A DNA stretch of 64,000 nucleotides from Minwuia sp048007105 (GTDB taxonomy: Bacteria; Pseudomonadota; Alphaproteobacteria; Minwuiales; Minwuiaceae). This document shows positions 24,623-33,019 of the stretch, one piece after another. Both the position numbers and the translations under genes were made by a program. The stretch covers positions 2,604,001-2,668,000 of the forward strand of contig NZ_CP180352.1 in NCBI RefSeq assembly GCF_048007105.1, given 5' to 3'. Position 1 is the stretch's first letter. Every line of letters begins with the position of its first letter. The notes under the pieces are model-generated. The model was not told the origin of the DNA. It worked only from the letters and a program-made list of their open reading frames with translations, and made no database searches.

Positions 24623-26800
24623 CTAGTTCGATGCGAACCGGTCCTCGATCTCGCTCATGAGGCTGCGTTCGATGCCATGTTCCCGCAGGACGCCGAAATC
24701 GTCCGAGACCAGCAGAGCCCAGGGCTGGCCCCCGACAACGGCGCCCTGATGCTCAAGGTAGGCTGCCCTTGCGTCTTCGGTCCGTCCCGACAGCATCAGC
24801 GCGTGGGCGCGATTCAGGGCGTAGGCTTCGTTATCGGGTTGGAGACCGATGGCTTCTTCCGCCGCCGCCAGAGCCCGCTCCGTATCGCCCGAGAAAAGCC
24901 CGTACCAGGCGACGTTGTTGAGGGCGGCGGCCAGGTTTCCGGTCAGTTCGCCGGACCGGCGAAGATCTGCCGCGTTCATCTCCGCGGTCTCGAGCGCGCC
25001 GCCGGTATCGCCGGTGCTGAACCGCGCCAGCGACAGCTTTTGGGCAGCACGCGACGCGGCATCGAGCTGGACCGTGCGGCCTGTTTCGGCGTGGGCTATT
25101 GCACGCGCCACCTCGAAGGCGCCGGAGAAGCGGGCCTCGGCATCCGAATACGCTCCCACACGCCAGTAGGCCTGGCCCAGCCTGTCCTCGCTGACCACGA
25201 GGTCTTCGGCCCACTCGACGCGACCTGGATCGGATCGGTAGAGCCGTCTGGCGATCTCTGCATCTGCCTTGAAGAAGGAGAGCGCGCCTTCCGGGTCGTT
25301 CTGTATGAGCCGAAGTTCACCGATCTTCTGGTTTATCACGGACAGGTCCCGCGACAGGCTGGTGTTCGAGGGATCCAGCGCCGAAAGGGTCCGGGTGATC
25401 GACAGGCTGCGCATGTAGGCGTCTTCCGCCGCCTCGATGTCATCCCGGGCCAGTTGGGCCTGGCCGATCTTTTCGAGCACGACGGCGATGCCCCGGCCGT
25501 CCGGCTCGTGGGTTTCGCGCAACGCAAGTGCCTGGCCGTAATTGGTCAGCGCCGCATCGATGTCGTCGCGCAGCAGGGCGAGCGTTCCGACTTTCTCGAA
25601 AGCCACGGCGAGATTGAGGCCGGATGCCGGGTCGCCGGGGCGGCCCGCGACCAGTTCCCTGTTCAGGGCGAGGCTTTCGGCGAAGACGGTACCGGCTTCC
25701 GATCTCTGGTCCAGGGACAACAGGATATCGCCGAGCCGGTCCAGGCTTGCGGCCCTGTCCTTCCGCCATTGTTCTTCTTCAGGCTCCGCCGCCAACAACG
25801 CGGCGAATCCGGCGGCGGCATCGCTGGCAGCAGACAGGGCGGCCTGGAGGTCTCCCTGTCGCGCCAGCGTCACTGACATTTCCGTCAGGGCGGCCGCCCG
25901 GCTTCGCAGCAGGTCCGGCCTGTGCTCGCCCTCCAGCGCCAGCTGGTCCACAAGTCCGCGAGATCGCTCGAGGATGTCTCTGACCAGCTCCTGGGGAATG
26001 CCTTCCCGGTCCCGGAATCTCTGCGCGAGGTCGAACACCAGATCGTTGGCCGTCTGGCTGCCCCGGTCCAGGATGGTCTCGGCCCGGTCGCGTTGTTCGG
26101 CGGCGATCTGCCTGTTGAACTCGGCGAAGATGCCGAGGCCGATGGAGATCGCGGCAACCGTGATCGCGCCGACAAGCCAGTTCCGCTGCCGCCGGTTCGC
26201 TGCGGCGCGGCTGACTCCGATCCACTCCCGGTGGCGGGCGGTCGGCGGCGGCGCGGTGTCGGGCTGAACCGAGAGCCATGTCTCGGCCTCGCTCAGTTCG
26301 TCACCGCGCAGTATCCGGGTCCGCGACGACTTGCCTGTCCGATGCCATTCGTCGGCTCGCTCGCCGAACTTCGTATGGTTCCGGACCCAGTCGATATCCG
26401 TCGTGCAGGCATCCCGGACGAGCAGGATCGCTGCATCGAAGTCCCTGTCGGGCGTGGCGAAGATGTAGTTCAGCTTCTCGATTTCTGGCGGAACGAGGGC
26501 GTTGTCCACGTCTTCGATGACCAGAGGGATGATCCGCTTGTTCTGCTCGACCGCGGTCTCGATCTCCCACGAACACACGGTCGACCGGACCGAGTTGGGG
26601 GACATCACGAAGACGATGCCGTCGGCCCCGGTGATCAGCCCCTTGAGGCGTCCGCGCCAGTCTTCAGCCGGCAGGATCTCCTCGGTATCGCGGTAGACCG
26701 TCAGGCCGGCTGCTTCCAGGGCCTCATAGATACCTTCCGCCCGCGCCTTGTCGCGGCGGGCGTAGGAAAAGAAGATTCTCGCGTCGCTCAGCTTGTTCAT
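24623..26800 (-). CDS. TIR domain - transmembrane - TPR-like repeat protein
   Basis: 725 residues. The TIR domain (1-135) begins ARIFFSYARRDKARAEGIYE and has VMSPNSVRSTVCSWEIETAV, where Glu79 of the C-x2-E-I-x2-A pattern is the probable NAD-hydrolysis glutamate. A linker DWVRNHTKFGERADEW with LLRGDELSEAETWLS-like sequence (137-178) precedes a membrane helix (about 208-226). The rest is helical repeats of TPR/Sel1-like length (about 280-700: GTLALLRDDIDAALTNYGQA, NNVAWYGLFSGDTERALAAA). The same TIR-linker-helix module occurs in bacterial TIR-WD40 proteins. A repeat-bearing sensor coupled to a TIR effector could act in signalling or antiphage defence; no defence genes adjoin it. Confidence 0.87.
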   Translation of the reverse strand: MNKLSDARIFFSYARRDKARAEGIYEALEAAGLTVYRDTEEILPAEDWRGRLKGLITGADGIVFVMSPNSVRSTVCSWEIETAVEQNKRIIPLVIEDVDNALVPPEIEKLNYIFATPDRDFDAAILLVRDACTTDIDWVRNHTKFGERADEWHRTGKSSRTRILRGDELSEAETWLSVQPDTAPPPTARHREWIGVSRAAANRRQRNWLVGAITVAAISIGLGIFAEFNRQIAAEQRDRAETILDRGSQTANDLVFDLAQRFRDREGIPQELVRDILERSRGLVDQLALEGEHRPDLLRSRAAALTEMSVTLARQGDLQAALSAASDAAAGFAALLAAEPEEEQWRKDRAASLDRLGDILLSLDQRSEAGTVFAESLALNRELVAGRPGDPASGLNLAVAFEKVGTLALLRDDIDAALTNYGQALALRETHEPDGRGIAVVLEKIGQAQLARDDIEAAEDAYMRSLSITRTLSALDPSNTSLSRDLSVINQKIGELRLIQNDPEGALSFFKADAEIARRLYRSDPGRVEWAEDLVVSEDRLGQAYWRVGAYSDAEARFSGAFEVARAIAHAETGRTVQLDAASRAAQKLSLARFSTGDTGGALETAEMNAADLRRSGELTGNLAAALNNVAWYGLFSGDTERALAAAEEAIGLQPDNEAYALNRAHALMLSGRTEDARAAYLEHQGAVVGGQPWALLVSDDFGVLREHGIERSLMSEIEDRFASN

Positions 26801-26994
26801 CTGAAAGCGATAGTACTCCCGATCGGCATCGAAGCGCCCGTCAGGCTGGCCGGATAGCCAATCCGTTCCGGCATTTCAACTGCGCCAAGCCGAACGTCCG
26901 AGTGGCGGAGGCCCATGCAATCCTGTCCGAAGTGCGCCGGGGATGCGTTGGTGTAACAATGCTGGCGTCGGAACGAACAAGAAGGGGGAGGGGC

Positions 26995-27918
26995 ATGATC
27001 GAATTCGTCGAGATCACGTCGGGTCTGCAGTTTCCGGAAGGACCCATCTGGATGCCGGATGGCAGCGTCATCCTGGTCGAAATCCAGCGCGGCACCTTGA
27101 GCCGGGTCGCCCCGGATGGCCGCATCGACGTCATCGCCGAAACCGGCGGCGGACCCAATGGCGCGGCCATCGGTCCCGACGGGAAATGCTACATCTGCAA
27201 CAATGGCGGCTTCACCTGGGGACATGAGGGCCGTGACGGGGAATATCTGCGCCCGACCGGCGCCCCCGCCGACTACACGAACGGCTGGATCGAGAGAGTG
27301 GATCTGCAGACCGGCGAGGTCGAGGTTCTCTACGAGGCCTGCGACGGGCACCCGCTGCAGGGACCCAACGACATCGTCTTCGATGCCCATGGCGGGTTCT
27401 GGTTCACCGATCTCGGCAAGCGGCATCCGCGCCGGATCGATCTCGGCGGCGTCTACTATGCGAAGGCGGACGGCAGCGAGATCCGTGAAGTCGTCCATCC
27501 GCTGATCACGCCGAACGGTATCGGTCTCTCACCGGACGGAACGCGCCTCTACGTGGCCGAGACCGAGCCCGCCCGCGTGCTCGCGTGGGATGTGACCGCG
27601 CCGGGCGAACTCCGGATGGACCCCTGGCCTGCGCATGGCGGCGGCGAAGTGCTGGCGGCGCCTGCGGGGTATCAGCGCTACGACTCGCTCGCCGTCGAGG
27701 CGAACGGGAATGTCTGCGTGGCCACCCTGATCAACGGCGGGATCACGGTCGTCAGCCCGGACGGGACTTCGGTCGAGCACCTCCCGCTGCCCGATCCGAT
27801 GACCACCAACATCTGCTTCGGCGGTGGTGACCTCAGGACAGCATTCATCACCCTGTCTGCGACCGGCCGACTGGTCTCCTGCGACTGGGCACGCCCCGGA
27901 ACCGCGTTGAACTTCTGA
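26995..27918 (+). CDS. SMP-30/gluconolactonase family lactonase
   Basis: 307 residues from the ATG at 26995 with AAGGGGGAGGGGC upstream. Six-bladed propeller; metal-site segments are visible: FPEGPIWMPDGS (Glu), GPNDIVFD (Asn/Asp) and RYDSLAVEANGN (Asp). Members hydrolyse sugar lactones or related lactones using a divalent metal. It is divergent from the TIR gene (194 bp between starts) and followed, 178 bp on, by an acyl-CoA ligase. The substrate cannot be inferred from context. Confidence 0.9.
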   Translation: MIEFVEITSGLQFPEGPIWMPDGSVILVEIQRGTLSRVAPDGRIDVIAETGGGPNGAAIGPDGKCYICNNGGFTWGHEGRDGEYLRPTGAPADYTNGWIERVDLQTGEVEVLYEACDGHPLQGPNDIVFDAHGGFWFTDLGKRHPRRIDLGGVYYAKADGSEIREVVHPLITPNGIGLSPDGTRLYVAETEPARVLAWDVTAPGELRMDPWPAHGGGEVLAAPAGYQRYDSLAVEANGNVCVATLINGGITVVSPDGTSVEHLPLPDPMTTNICFGGGDLRTAFITLSATGRLVSCDWARPGTALNF

Positions 27919-28096
27919 AGCGCAGGCCGGCCGGCGGTGAATTTCCCTCAGCCAGCCGGACGTTCGGATGTGTTGGCAATGAGCGCCGCGAATTCGACAG
28001 GGCCGCCAACCGCCGGGTCGGCGTGCATCCTCCGGTCGTTCCGGGCTAGCATGCCGGCTGCATCTGCATACCGGGTTGTCAGGGGAGGACACTTGG

Positions 28097-29635
28097 ATGG
28101 ACATACGCGGCCTGATGGCGCGTTCGGCGCGCTACTATTCCGATCATGAGGCGGTGGTCTGGGGCGACCGGCGGCTGACCTTCGGCGAGGCCTGGAATCG
28201 CGGTCTCAGAATGGCGAACGCGTTGCTGGCGCTGGGCCTGAAACCCGGCGACCGTGTCGGCGTTCTGGAGGACAACTCGATCGGGGCGTCCGACATGTTT
28301 CTCGGCGCGGCGGCGGCGAACCTCGTGCGTGTGCCGCTCTATCCGCGCAATGCCCGGGAAGCCCATGTGCACATGCTCTCGCATACCGACTGCCGCGTGC
28401 TCGTGGTTTCCGGCAACCATGCGGCGGAGGCCGCCGGGCTGGAGGACGAGGTGCCGTCGCTGGAGCACGTGCTGATCCGCGATGACGGCTACGAGGACTG
28501 GCTCGCCGGACAGGACGACAGCGATCCGGGCATCGAGGCGGATGCCGATGACCTGTTCATCATCCGCCATACCGGCGGCACGACCGGCCTGCCAAAGGGT
28601 GTCGCCTACACCCACAAGGCCTGGCTGTCTGCCGGCCGCGACTGGCATTACCTCTTCCCGCCGATCATGCCCGGCGACAAGTGCCTGCACATCGGCCCCA
28701 TCAGCCACGCTTCGGGCTATTCCTTCGTGCCCGTCTGGCTGAGCGGCGGCTGCAATGTGCTGCTCGACCACTTCGATCCAGGCGATACGCTCGACATCAT
28801 GGAGCAGGAGGGGATCAGCATCATGTTCGCCGTCCCGACCATGGTGAACCTGCTGGTCCATCACCCCGGCGTCGAGGGTCGAAAGTTTCCGAAGCTGAAA
28901 TGCATGCAGATCGGGGCGGCGCCGATCACGGAGACGACCGCGCTGAAGGCGCACGACATCTTCGGGCATCGACTCTGGCAGGTCTACGGCCAGACGGAGG
29001 CGGTGCCGATCACCGTCATGGGTCCGGACCAGTGGTTCGCGAAGGTCGAGGGTTCGAACCCGCTGCAGGCCTGCGGCATGCCCCTGCCTTTCGCCGATCT
29101 CAAGGTCTGCGACGAGGACGGCCACGAGGTGCCGCCCGGTGAGGCCGGCGAACTGGTCGCGCGCTGCGACGGGCAGATGACCGGTTTCTGGAACGATCCG
29201 GCAGGGACGGCCGAACGGATGATCGACGGCTGGGTCCGGACAGGCGATATCGGGCGCATCGACGAGAACGGCTATGTCTACATGCTGGACCGTGCCGGCG
29301 ACATGATCGTCTCCGGCGGCTTCAACATCTATCCCGCCGAGATCGAGAACGTCCTGGCCTCCCACCCCGCGGTGATCGAGGCGGCTGTCTTCGGCATTCC
29401 GAGCGAACGATGGGGCGAGAGCCCGATGGGCATCTGCGTCACCGACGGAAAGACGCCGGTGACGGAGGAGGAACTGATCCAGCTCTGCGCCGACCGGCTG
29501 GGCTCCTACAAGCGGCCGGCAAGGATCGAGATGCAGACCGATCCGCTGCCCCGCTCGCCCGTCGGCAAGGTGAAGCGAAAGGACCTCCGCGAACCCCACT
29601 GGCGCGGCCAGACCCGCCGGGTCGCCGGCAACTGA
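28097..29635 (+). CDS. AMP-dependent acyl-CoA synthetase/ligase
   Basis: 512 residues from the ATG at 28097, with AGGGGAGGACAC upstream; a TTG seven codons earlier is in frame but overlaps that site. ANL-superfamily enzyme with P-loop HTGGTTGLPKGVAYTHK, VYGQTEA, the hinge-region WVRTGDIGRIDENGYVYMLD, and the catalytic Lys near the end in SPVGKVKRKDLR. It activates a carboxylic acid to its CoA thioester via the adenylate. The exact acid is unknown. It has no same-strand partner and converges with the CPBP-like gene. Confidence 0.92.
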   Translation: MDIRGLMARSARYYSDHEAVVWGDRRLTFGEAWNRGLRMANALLALGLKPGDRVGVLEDNSIGASDMFLGAAAANLVRVPLYPRNAREAHVHMLSHTDCRVLVVSGNHAAEAAGLEDEVPSLEHVLIRDDGYEDWLAGQDDSDPGIEADADDLFIIRHTGGTTGLPKGVAYTHKAWLSAGRDWHYLFPPIMPGDKCLHIGPISHASGYSFVPVWLSGGCNVLLDHFDPGDTLDIMEQEGISIMFAVPTMVNLLVHHPGVEGRKFPKLKCMQIGAAPITETTALKAHDIFGHRLWQVYGQTEAVPITVMGPDQWFAKVEGSNPLQACGMPLPFADLKVCDEDGHEVPPGEAGELVARCDGQMTGFWNDPAGTAERMIDGWVRTGDIGRIDENGYVYMLDRAGDMIVSGGFNIYPAEIENVLASHPAVIEAAVFGIPSERWGESPMGICVTDGKTPVTEEELIQLCADRLGSYKRPARIEMQTDPLPRSPVGKVKRKDLREPHWRGQTRRVAGN

Positions 29636-29691
29636 GGGGCCGAGGCGGTCGGAGAAGCCAGCCTCGGGGTCATCTCCGATGCGCCGGTGCC

Positions 29692-30378
29692 CTAGAACGG
29701 GCTTCGGATCGCGCCGTGGTAGAAGTAGGTGCCAAGGCCGGTGGTGAAGATCGACCAGCCGGCGAAGGCATGCAGCACGTTGGCGAACCAGAATGACCGG
29801 CGTTCCAGGTAGGCCCATCCGAAGGCCGCGCCGCCGGCGACGGTGAGCGCGACTGCGACCCAGTTCAGGAAGAAGAGGTGCGCCAGGCCGAAAGCCAGCG
29901 CATTCACGGCGATGGCCGCGGCGTTGCTGGGGAACAGCACGCGATAGCGCTCGAAGAAGAGCGTCCGGTAGATGATGCCCTGGGGCAGCACCGAGAGGAG
30001 CGGGTAGTAGAGCATGATGCGCTGCCACAGATCCGGCGAATAGCGCGGCATCGAGAACAGTCGCCCAGGCACCAGCCACCAGGTCAGGCCGATTGTGACG
30101 GCGGCTGTCAGCGCGAAGAACAGGAGCATGGCCTTCCAGTCCGCGACCGGATTGCTGAGCAGCATGCGCCTGAGCGAGAAGCCGGGCGTCAGGGCCGTCA
30201 GGACGATCGCGATGACGAAGAGGGCTGCGAATGCGTTGGGCGCATTGCTGGCCGAGATCGTGCCGGTGGCGACGAATGCTGCCATGAGCAGGGGCGCAAG
30301 GAAGTAGATCGCCGCGAATTCGAGCCAGCGCCAATTGAGCCGCCTGTCCACTGGGGCGGCCGTGGCGGTGTCGTTCAT
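29692..30378 (-). CDS. CPBP (CAAX-protease-like) membrane protein lacking the EE motif
   Basis: 228 residues from the ATG at 30378, with AGGAGCACCC upstream. About seven membrane segments. The region that carries EExxxR in CPBP/Rce1-type glutamic proteases reads LPQGIIYRTLFFERY (Gln133-Gly134, Arg138). The following motifs are kept: FGLAHLFF (His167) and NVLHAFAG (His203). Loss of both glutamates makes ordinary proteolysis doubtful; some CPBP subgroups carry Q-E here. It ends 56 bp from the ligase stop in convergent orientation. Confidence 0.75.
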   Translation of the reverse strand: MNDTATAAPVDRRLNWRWLEFAAIYFLAPLLMAAFVATGTISASNAPNAFAALFVIAIVLTALTPGFSLRRMLLSNPVADWKAMLLFFALTAAVTIGLTWWLVPGRLFSMPRYSPDLWQRIMLYYPLLSVLPQGIIYRTLFFERYRVLFPSNAAAIAVNALAFGLAHLFFLNWVAVALTVAGGAAFGWAYLERRSFWFANVLHAFAGWSIFTTGLGTYFYHGAIRSPF

Positions 30379-30690
30379 CGGGTGCTCCTGCACGGACCGA
30401 AGGGCGGCGGAAGCGGATTCCCGGGCGGCCTGTCGTTCGGCAGGGTCCGGCGGGGACCGTCCGCCGGGCGGTCTTGCATCGCAAATTTCGCTGTCATGCC
30501 TGCGAGGATGAAGTGAGGGCGTTGCGGTCAGGGTATCAGCCGGAACCGCATTGACAATGCCCCCGGAGAATATCCCGCGCCGCCGACGATAGCCGGCGCC
30601 ATGACGCCGCAACCGGCCGGATTGACCCGGCAGGGTCATCGTTTCACGAGGCCCTATTCCCCATTGACAATGTGTGGAATTCACATAGAA

Positions 30691-30704
30691 ATATTCAAAA
30701 TAAT
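30691..30704. promoter_or_regulatory. Candidate SoxR site upstream of the soxF arm
   Basis: ATATTCAAAATAAT matches the ATATTCCAAWTACA motif found before soxS/soxV and soxC at 11 of 14 positions (compared with the soxC copy). It lies 23 bp upstream of the cytochrome start in an AT-rich stretch that also contains the dyad ATGTG-n7-CACAT (30670-30686). Confidence 0.4.
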
Positions 30705-30727
30705 GAATTTCTCGGGAGGGTACAGGG

Positions 30728-31063
30728 TTGCGTTCGCAATTGCGCCTCGGGTTGACGGCGGCGGCGATTTCATCGGCGATGACACACCACAGTCTGGCGG
30801 GCGATCCCGCCTATGGCGAATACCTCTCCGGTGAATGCGTCGCCTGCCATCAGAAGAGCGGCGCAGCGGACGGCATTCCTTCCATCATCGGCTGGGACGA
30901 GATCAGCTTCGTCGCCGTGATGCTCTCCTACAAGCAGGGTGGCCGCGAGAACGAGGTGATGCAGAACGTCGCCCGCTCGCTCGACCAGGAACAGATCGAG
31001 GCGCTTGCCGCCTATTTCGCGCGCCTGGAAGCCAGGGAAATGTCACAGGGAGAGAAACAATGA
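30728..31063 (+). CDS. Monohaem c-type cytochrome, SoxE/FccA-like
   Basis: 111 residues from a TTG start preceded by GGGAGGG; the next ATG (30779) would lose the signal sequence. A secretion signal (LRLGLTAAAISSAMTHHSLA) is followed by one haem motif, GECVACH, and probable Met ligand in FVAVMLSYKQGG. It is the small cytochrome partner usually found before the flavoprotein SoxF/FccB; electrons from sulfide oxidation would pass through it in the periplasm. Paracoccus SoxE is larger and dihaem, so this is closer to FccA-type. Its stop overlaps the soxF start (ATGA). Confidence 0.83.
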   Translation: MRSQLRLGLTAAAISSAMTHHSLAGDPAYGEYLSGECVACHQKSGAADGIPSIIGWDEISFVAVMLSYKQGGRENEVMQNVARSLDQEQIEALAAYFARLEAREMSQGEKQ

Positions 31064-32331
31064 CCATATCACGTCGTCGATTCGGCAGGCTTGCCGGTGC
31101 GGTTGCGGTAACGGCCGCCGCACCTGTCGGCTTCGTCCGCGGGCAGGCGCGGCCGAAGGTCGTGGTGATCGGCGGCGGCGCCGGCGGCGCCACGGCAGCC
31201 CGATACATCGCCAAGGACTCGGAAGGCGCGATCGACGTGACCCTGATCGAGCCGACCCGCAAGTATTACACCTGCTTCTTTTCCAACCTCTATCTCGGCG
31301 GTTTCCGGGATCTGCCATCGATCGGTCACACCTACGACAAGCTGGCCAGCGAGTACGGCATCAATGTCGTCCACGACGTGGCCACCGGGGTCGACCGCGG
31401 CGCGAAGACCGTGACCCTCTCCAGCGGCGGCGTGCTTTCCTACGACGCGCTGGTGGTTTCGCCCGGTATCGCCTTCAAGTTCAAGGACCTGCCCGGCTAT
31501 TCCGTGGAGGCCGCCAACAGGATGCCGCACGCTTACAAGGCCGGCACCCAGACCACGCTGCTGAAGAACATGATCAACGCGATGCCGGAAGGCGGCACCT
31601 TCCTGATGGTGGCGCCGCCGAACCCCTACCGCTGCCCGCCCGGGCCATATGAGCGGGTGTCGATGGTGGCGCATGTTCTGAAGCAGAAGAACCCGACGGC
31701 GAAGATCCTGATCATCGATCCGAAGACCAAGTTCTCGAAGGGCGCGCTCTTCTCTGAGGGATGGCAGAAGCACTACACGGGCATGGTCGAATGGATCGGC
31801 AATGACGTTCATGGCGGCATCAAGTCGGTCAATGCCGACGACATGTCCGTGACGACCGACTTCGATACCTTCAAGGGCGACGTGGTCAATGTCATCCCGC
31901 CGCAGCGGGCCGGCAACATCGCCAAGGTTGCGGGCCTCACCGACGAGAGCGGATGGTGCCCGATCGTCCCGGCGACCATGCAGTCGAAGATGGATCCGGC
32001 AGTCTGGGTACTGGGCGATGCCACCATCGCCGGCGACATGCCAAAATCCGGCTTCTCGGCCAACAGCCAGGCCAAGGTCTGCGCCATGACGGTGCGCGGC
32101 GCGCTGACAGGTTCGAAGACCTTCCCGGCCCGCTTCCGCAACACCTGCTGGTCGCTGATCGAAGCCGATGACGGCGTGAAGGTCGGCGCGAACTATGAAG
32201 CCACGGACGAGAAGATCGCCAGCACCGACAGCTTCATCTCAAAGACCGGCGAGAGCGCCGATCTGCGCAAGCAGACCTATGAGGAATCGGTCGGATGGTA
32301 CAACGGCATTACGGCGGACATGTTCGGCTGA
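31060..32331 (+). CDS. soxF: SoxF / sulfide dehydrogenase flavoprotein
   Basis: 423 residues. A Tat signal is visible (SRRRFGRLAG followed by AVAVTAAAPVGF), so it is exported folded with FAD. The FAD motif is VVVIGGGAGGATAARYI. YYTCFFSNLYLGG carries a redox-active Cys, and PPNPYRCPPGPYER the second Cys, as in flavocytochrome c sulfide dehydrogenases; WVLGDATIAG is the second FAD-binding motif. The C-terminal FCSD domain (ARFRNTCWSLIEADDGVKVG) is present. It would oxidise sulfide to sulfur/polysulfide, passing electrons to the cytochrome encoded just before. Confidence 0.93.
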   Translation: MTISRRRFGRLAGAVAVTAAAPVGFVRGQARPKVVVIGGGAGGATAARYIAKDSEGAIDVTLIEPTRKYYTCFFSNLYLGGFRDLPSIGHTYDKLASEYGINVVHDVATGVDRGAKTVTLSSGGVLSYDALVVSPGIAFKFKDLPGYSVEAANRMPHAYKAGTQTTLLKNMINAMPEGGTFLMVAPPNPYRCPPGPYERVSMVAHVLKQKNPTAKILIIDPKTKFSKGALFSEGWQKHYTGMVEWIGNDVHGGIKSVNADDMSVTTDFDTFKGDVVNVIPPQRAGNIAKVAGLTDESGWCPIVPATMQSKMDPAVWVLGDATIAGDMPKSGFSANSQAKVCAMTVRGALTGSKTFPARFRNTCWSLIEADDGVKVGANYEATDEKIASTDSFISKTGESADLRKQTYEESVGWYNGITADMFG

Positions 32332-32352
32332 CCGGATATCCGCCGCACTATT

Positions 32353-32389
32353 GCGGCCCGCGTTTCCGGAAAGGAAAAACGCGGGCCGC
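32353..32389 (+). terminator. Strong hairpin between soxF and soxW
   Basis: GCGGCCCGCGTTT (32353-32365) and AAACGCGGGCCGC (32377-32389) form a perfect 13-bp stem with an 11-nt loop, 21 bp after the soxF stop. No T-run follows on the plus strand, so it may be a partial terminator or an mRNA-stability/processing element that sets different levels of SoxF and SoxW. Confidence 0.55.
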
Positions 32390-32404
32390 TCACAGGGGGA
32401 GACG

Positions 32405-33001
32405 ATGATCAACAGACGCGCTTTCGTGGCCGGAGCCGCCGCGATGTCGGCCGTTCCGGCACTGCCGGCTGCCGCCGTCGAGGTCGGCGACAACGGCCTG
32501 CATGTCCAGAGCTGGTTTCTGGACAGTTTTCTGGACCTGGGGGACGACCTCGCCGAAGCGGCGGACGGCGGAAAGCATCTCGCCGTCTTCTTCGAACAGC
32601 GCGGCTGCCCCTATTGCCGCGAGATGCATGAGGTGAACCTGCAGATGCCGCATGTCGCGGACTACCTGCAGACCAATTTCAGCATCCTGCAACTCGACAT
32701 CTATGGCAGCCGCGGCGTCACGGACTTCGACGGCGAGGAAATGGAAGAACGCGAGATCGCCCGCCGGTGGCGCATCAATTTTACGCCGACCGTTGTCTTC
32801 TTTCCGATGGACAGGGACGCCGTGGCCGGCATGAACGGCCGTGACGCCGAGATCGCGCGCATGCCCGGCTACTTCAAGCCGGCCGCCTATCTGGCGATGT
32901 TCCGCTACGTGCATGAGGGCGTCTACAAGGACCAGACCTTCCAGCGCTATCTGAAGGACAATCCTCGGCTGCTGGAGAATGACGGTGCTTCATCCGGCTG
33001 A
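32405..33001 (+). CDS. soxW: SoxW, periplasmic thioredoxin
   Basis: 198 residues with a signal peptide (MINRRAFVAGAAAMSAVPAL; possibly Tat-like from NRRAF). The thioredoxin active site is FFEQRGCPYCREMH (CxxC), with cis-Pro in INFTPTVVFFP. SoxW-type thioredoxins are kept reduced by the membrane protein SoxV and are thought to maintain Sox components such as the SoxY cysteine. It follows soxF after a strong hairpin and precedes the YeeE-type transporter by 18 bp. Confidence 0.88.
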   Translation: MINRRAFVAGAAAMSAVPALPAAAVEVGDNGLHVQSWFLDSFLDLGDDLAEAADGGKHLAVFFEQRGCPYCREMHEVNLQMPHVADYLQTNFSILQLDIYGSRGVTDFDGEEMEEREIARRWRINFTPTVVFFPMDRDAVAGMNGRDAEIARMPGYFKPAAYLAMFRYVHEGVYKDQTFQRYLKDNPRLLENDGASSG

Positions 33002-33019
33002 CTGCCGGACCTGAACGTC

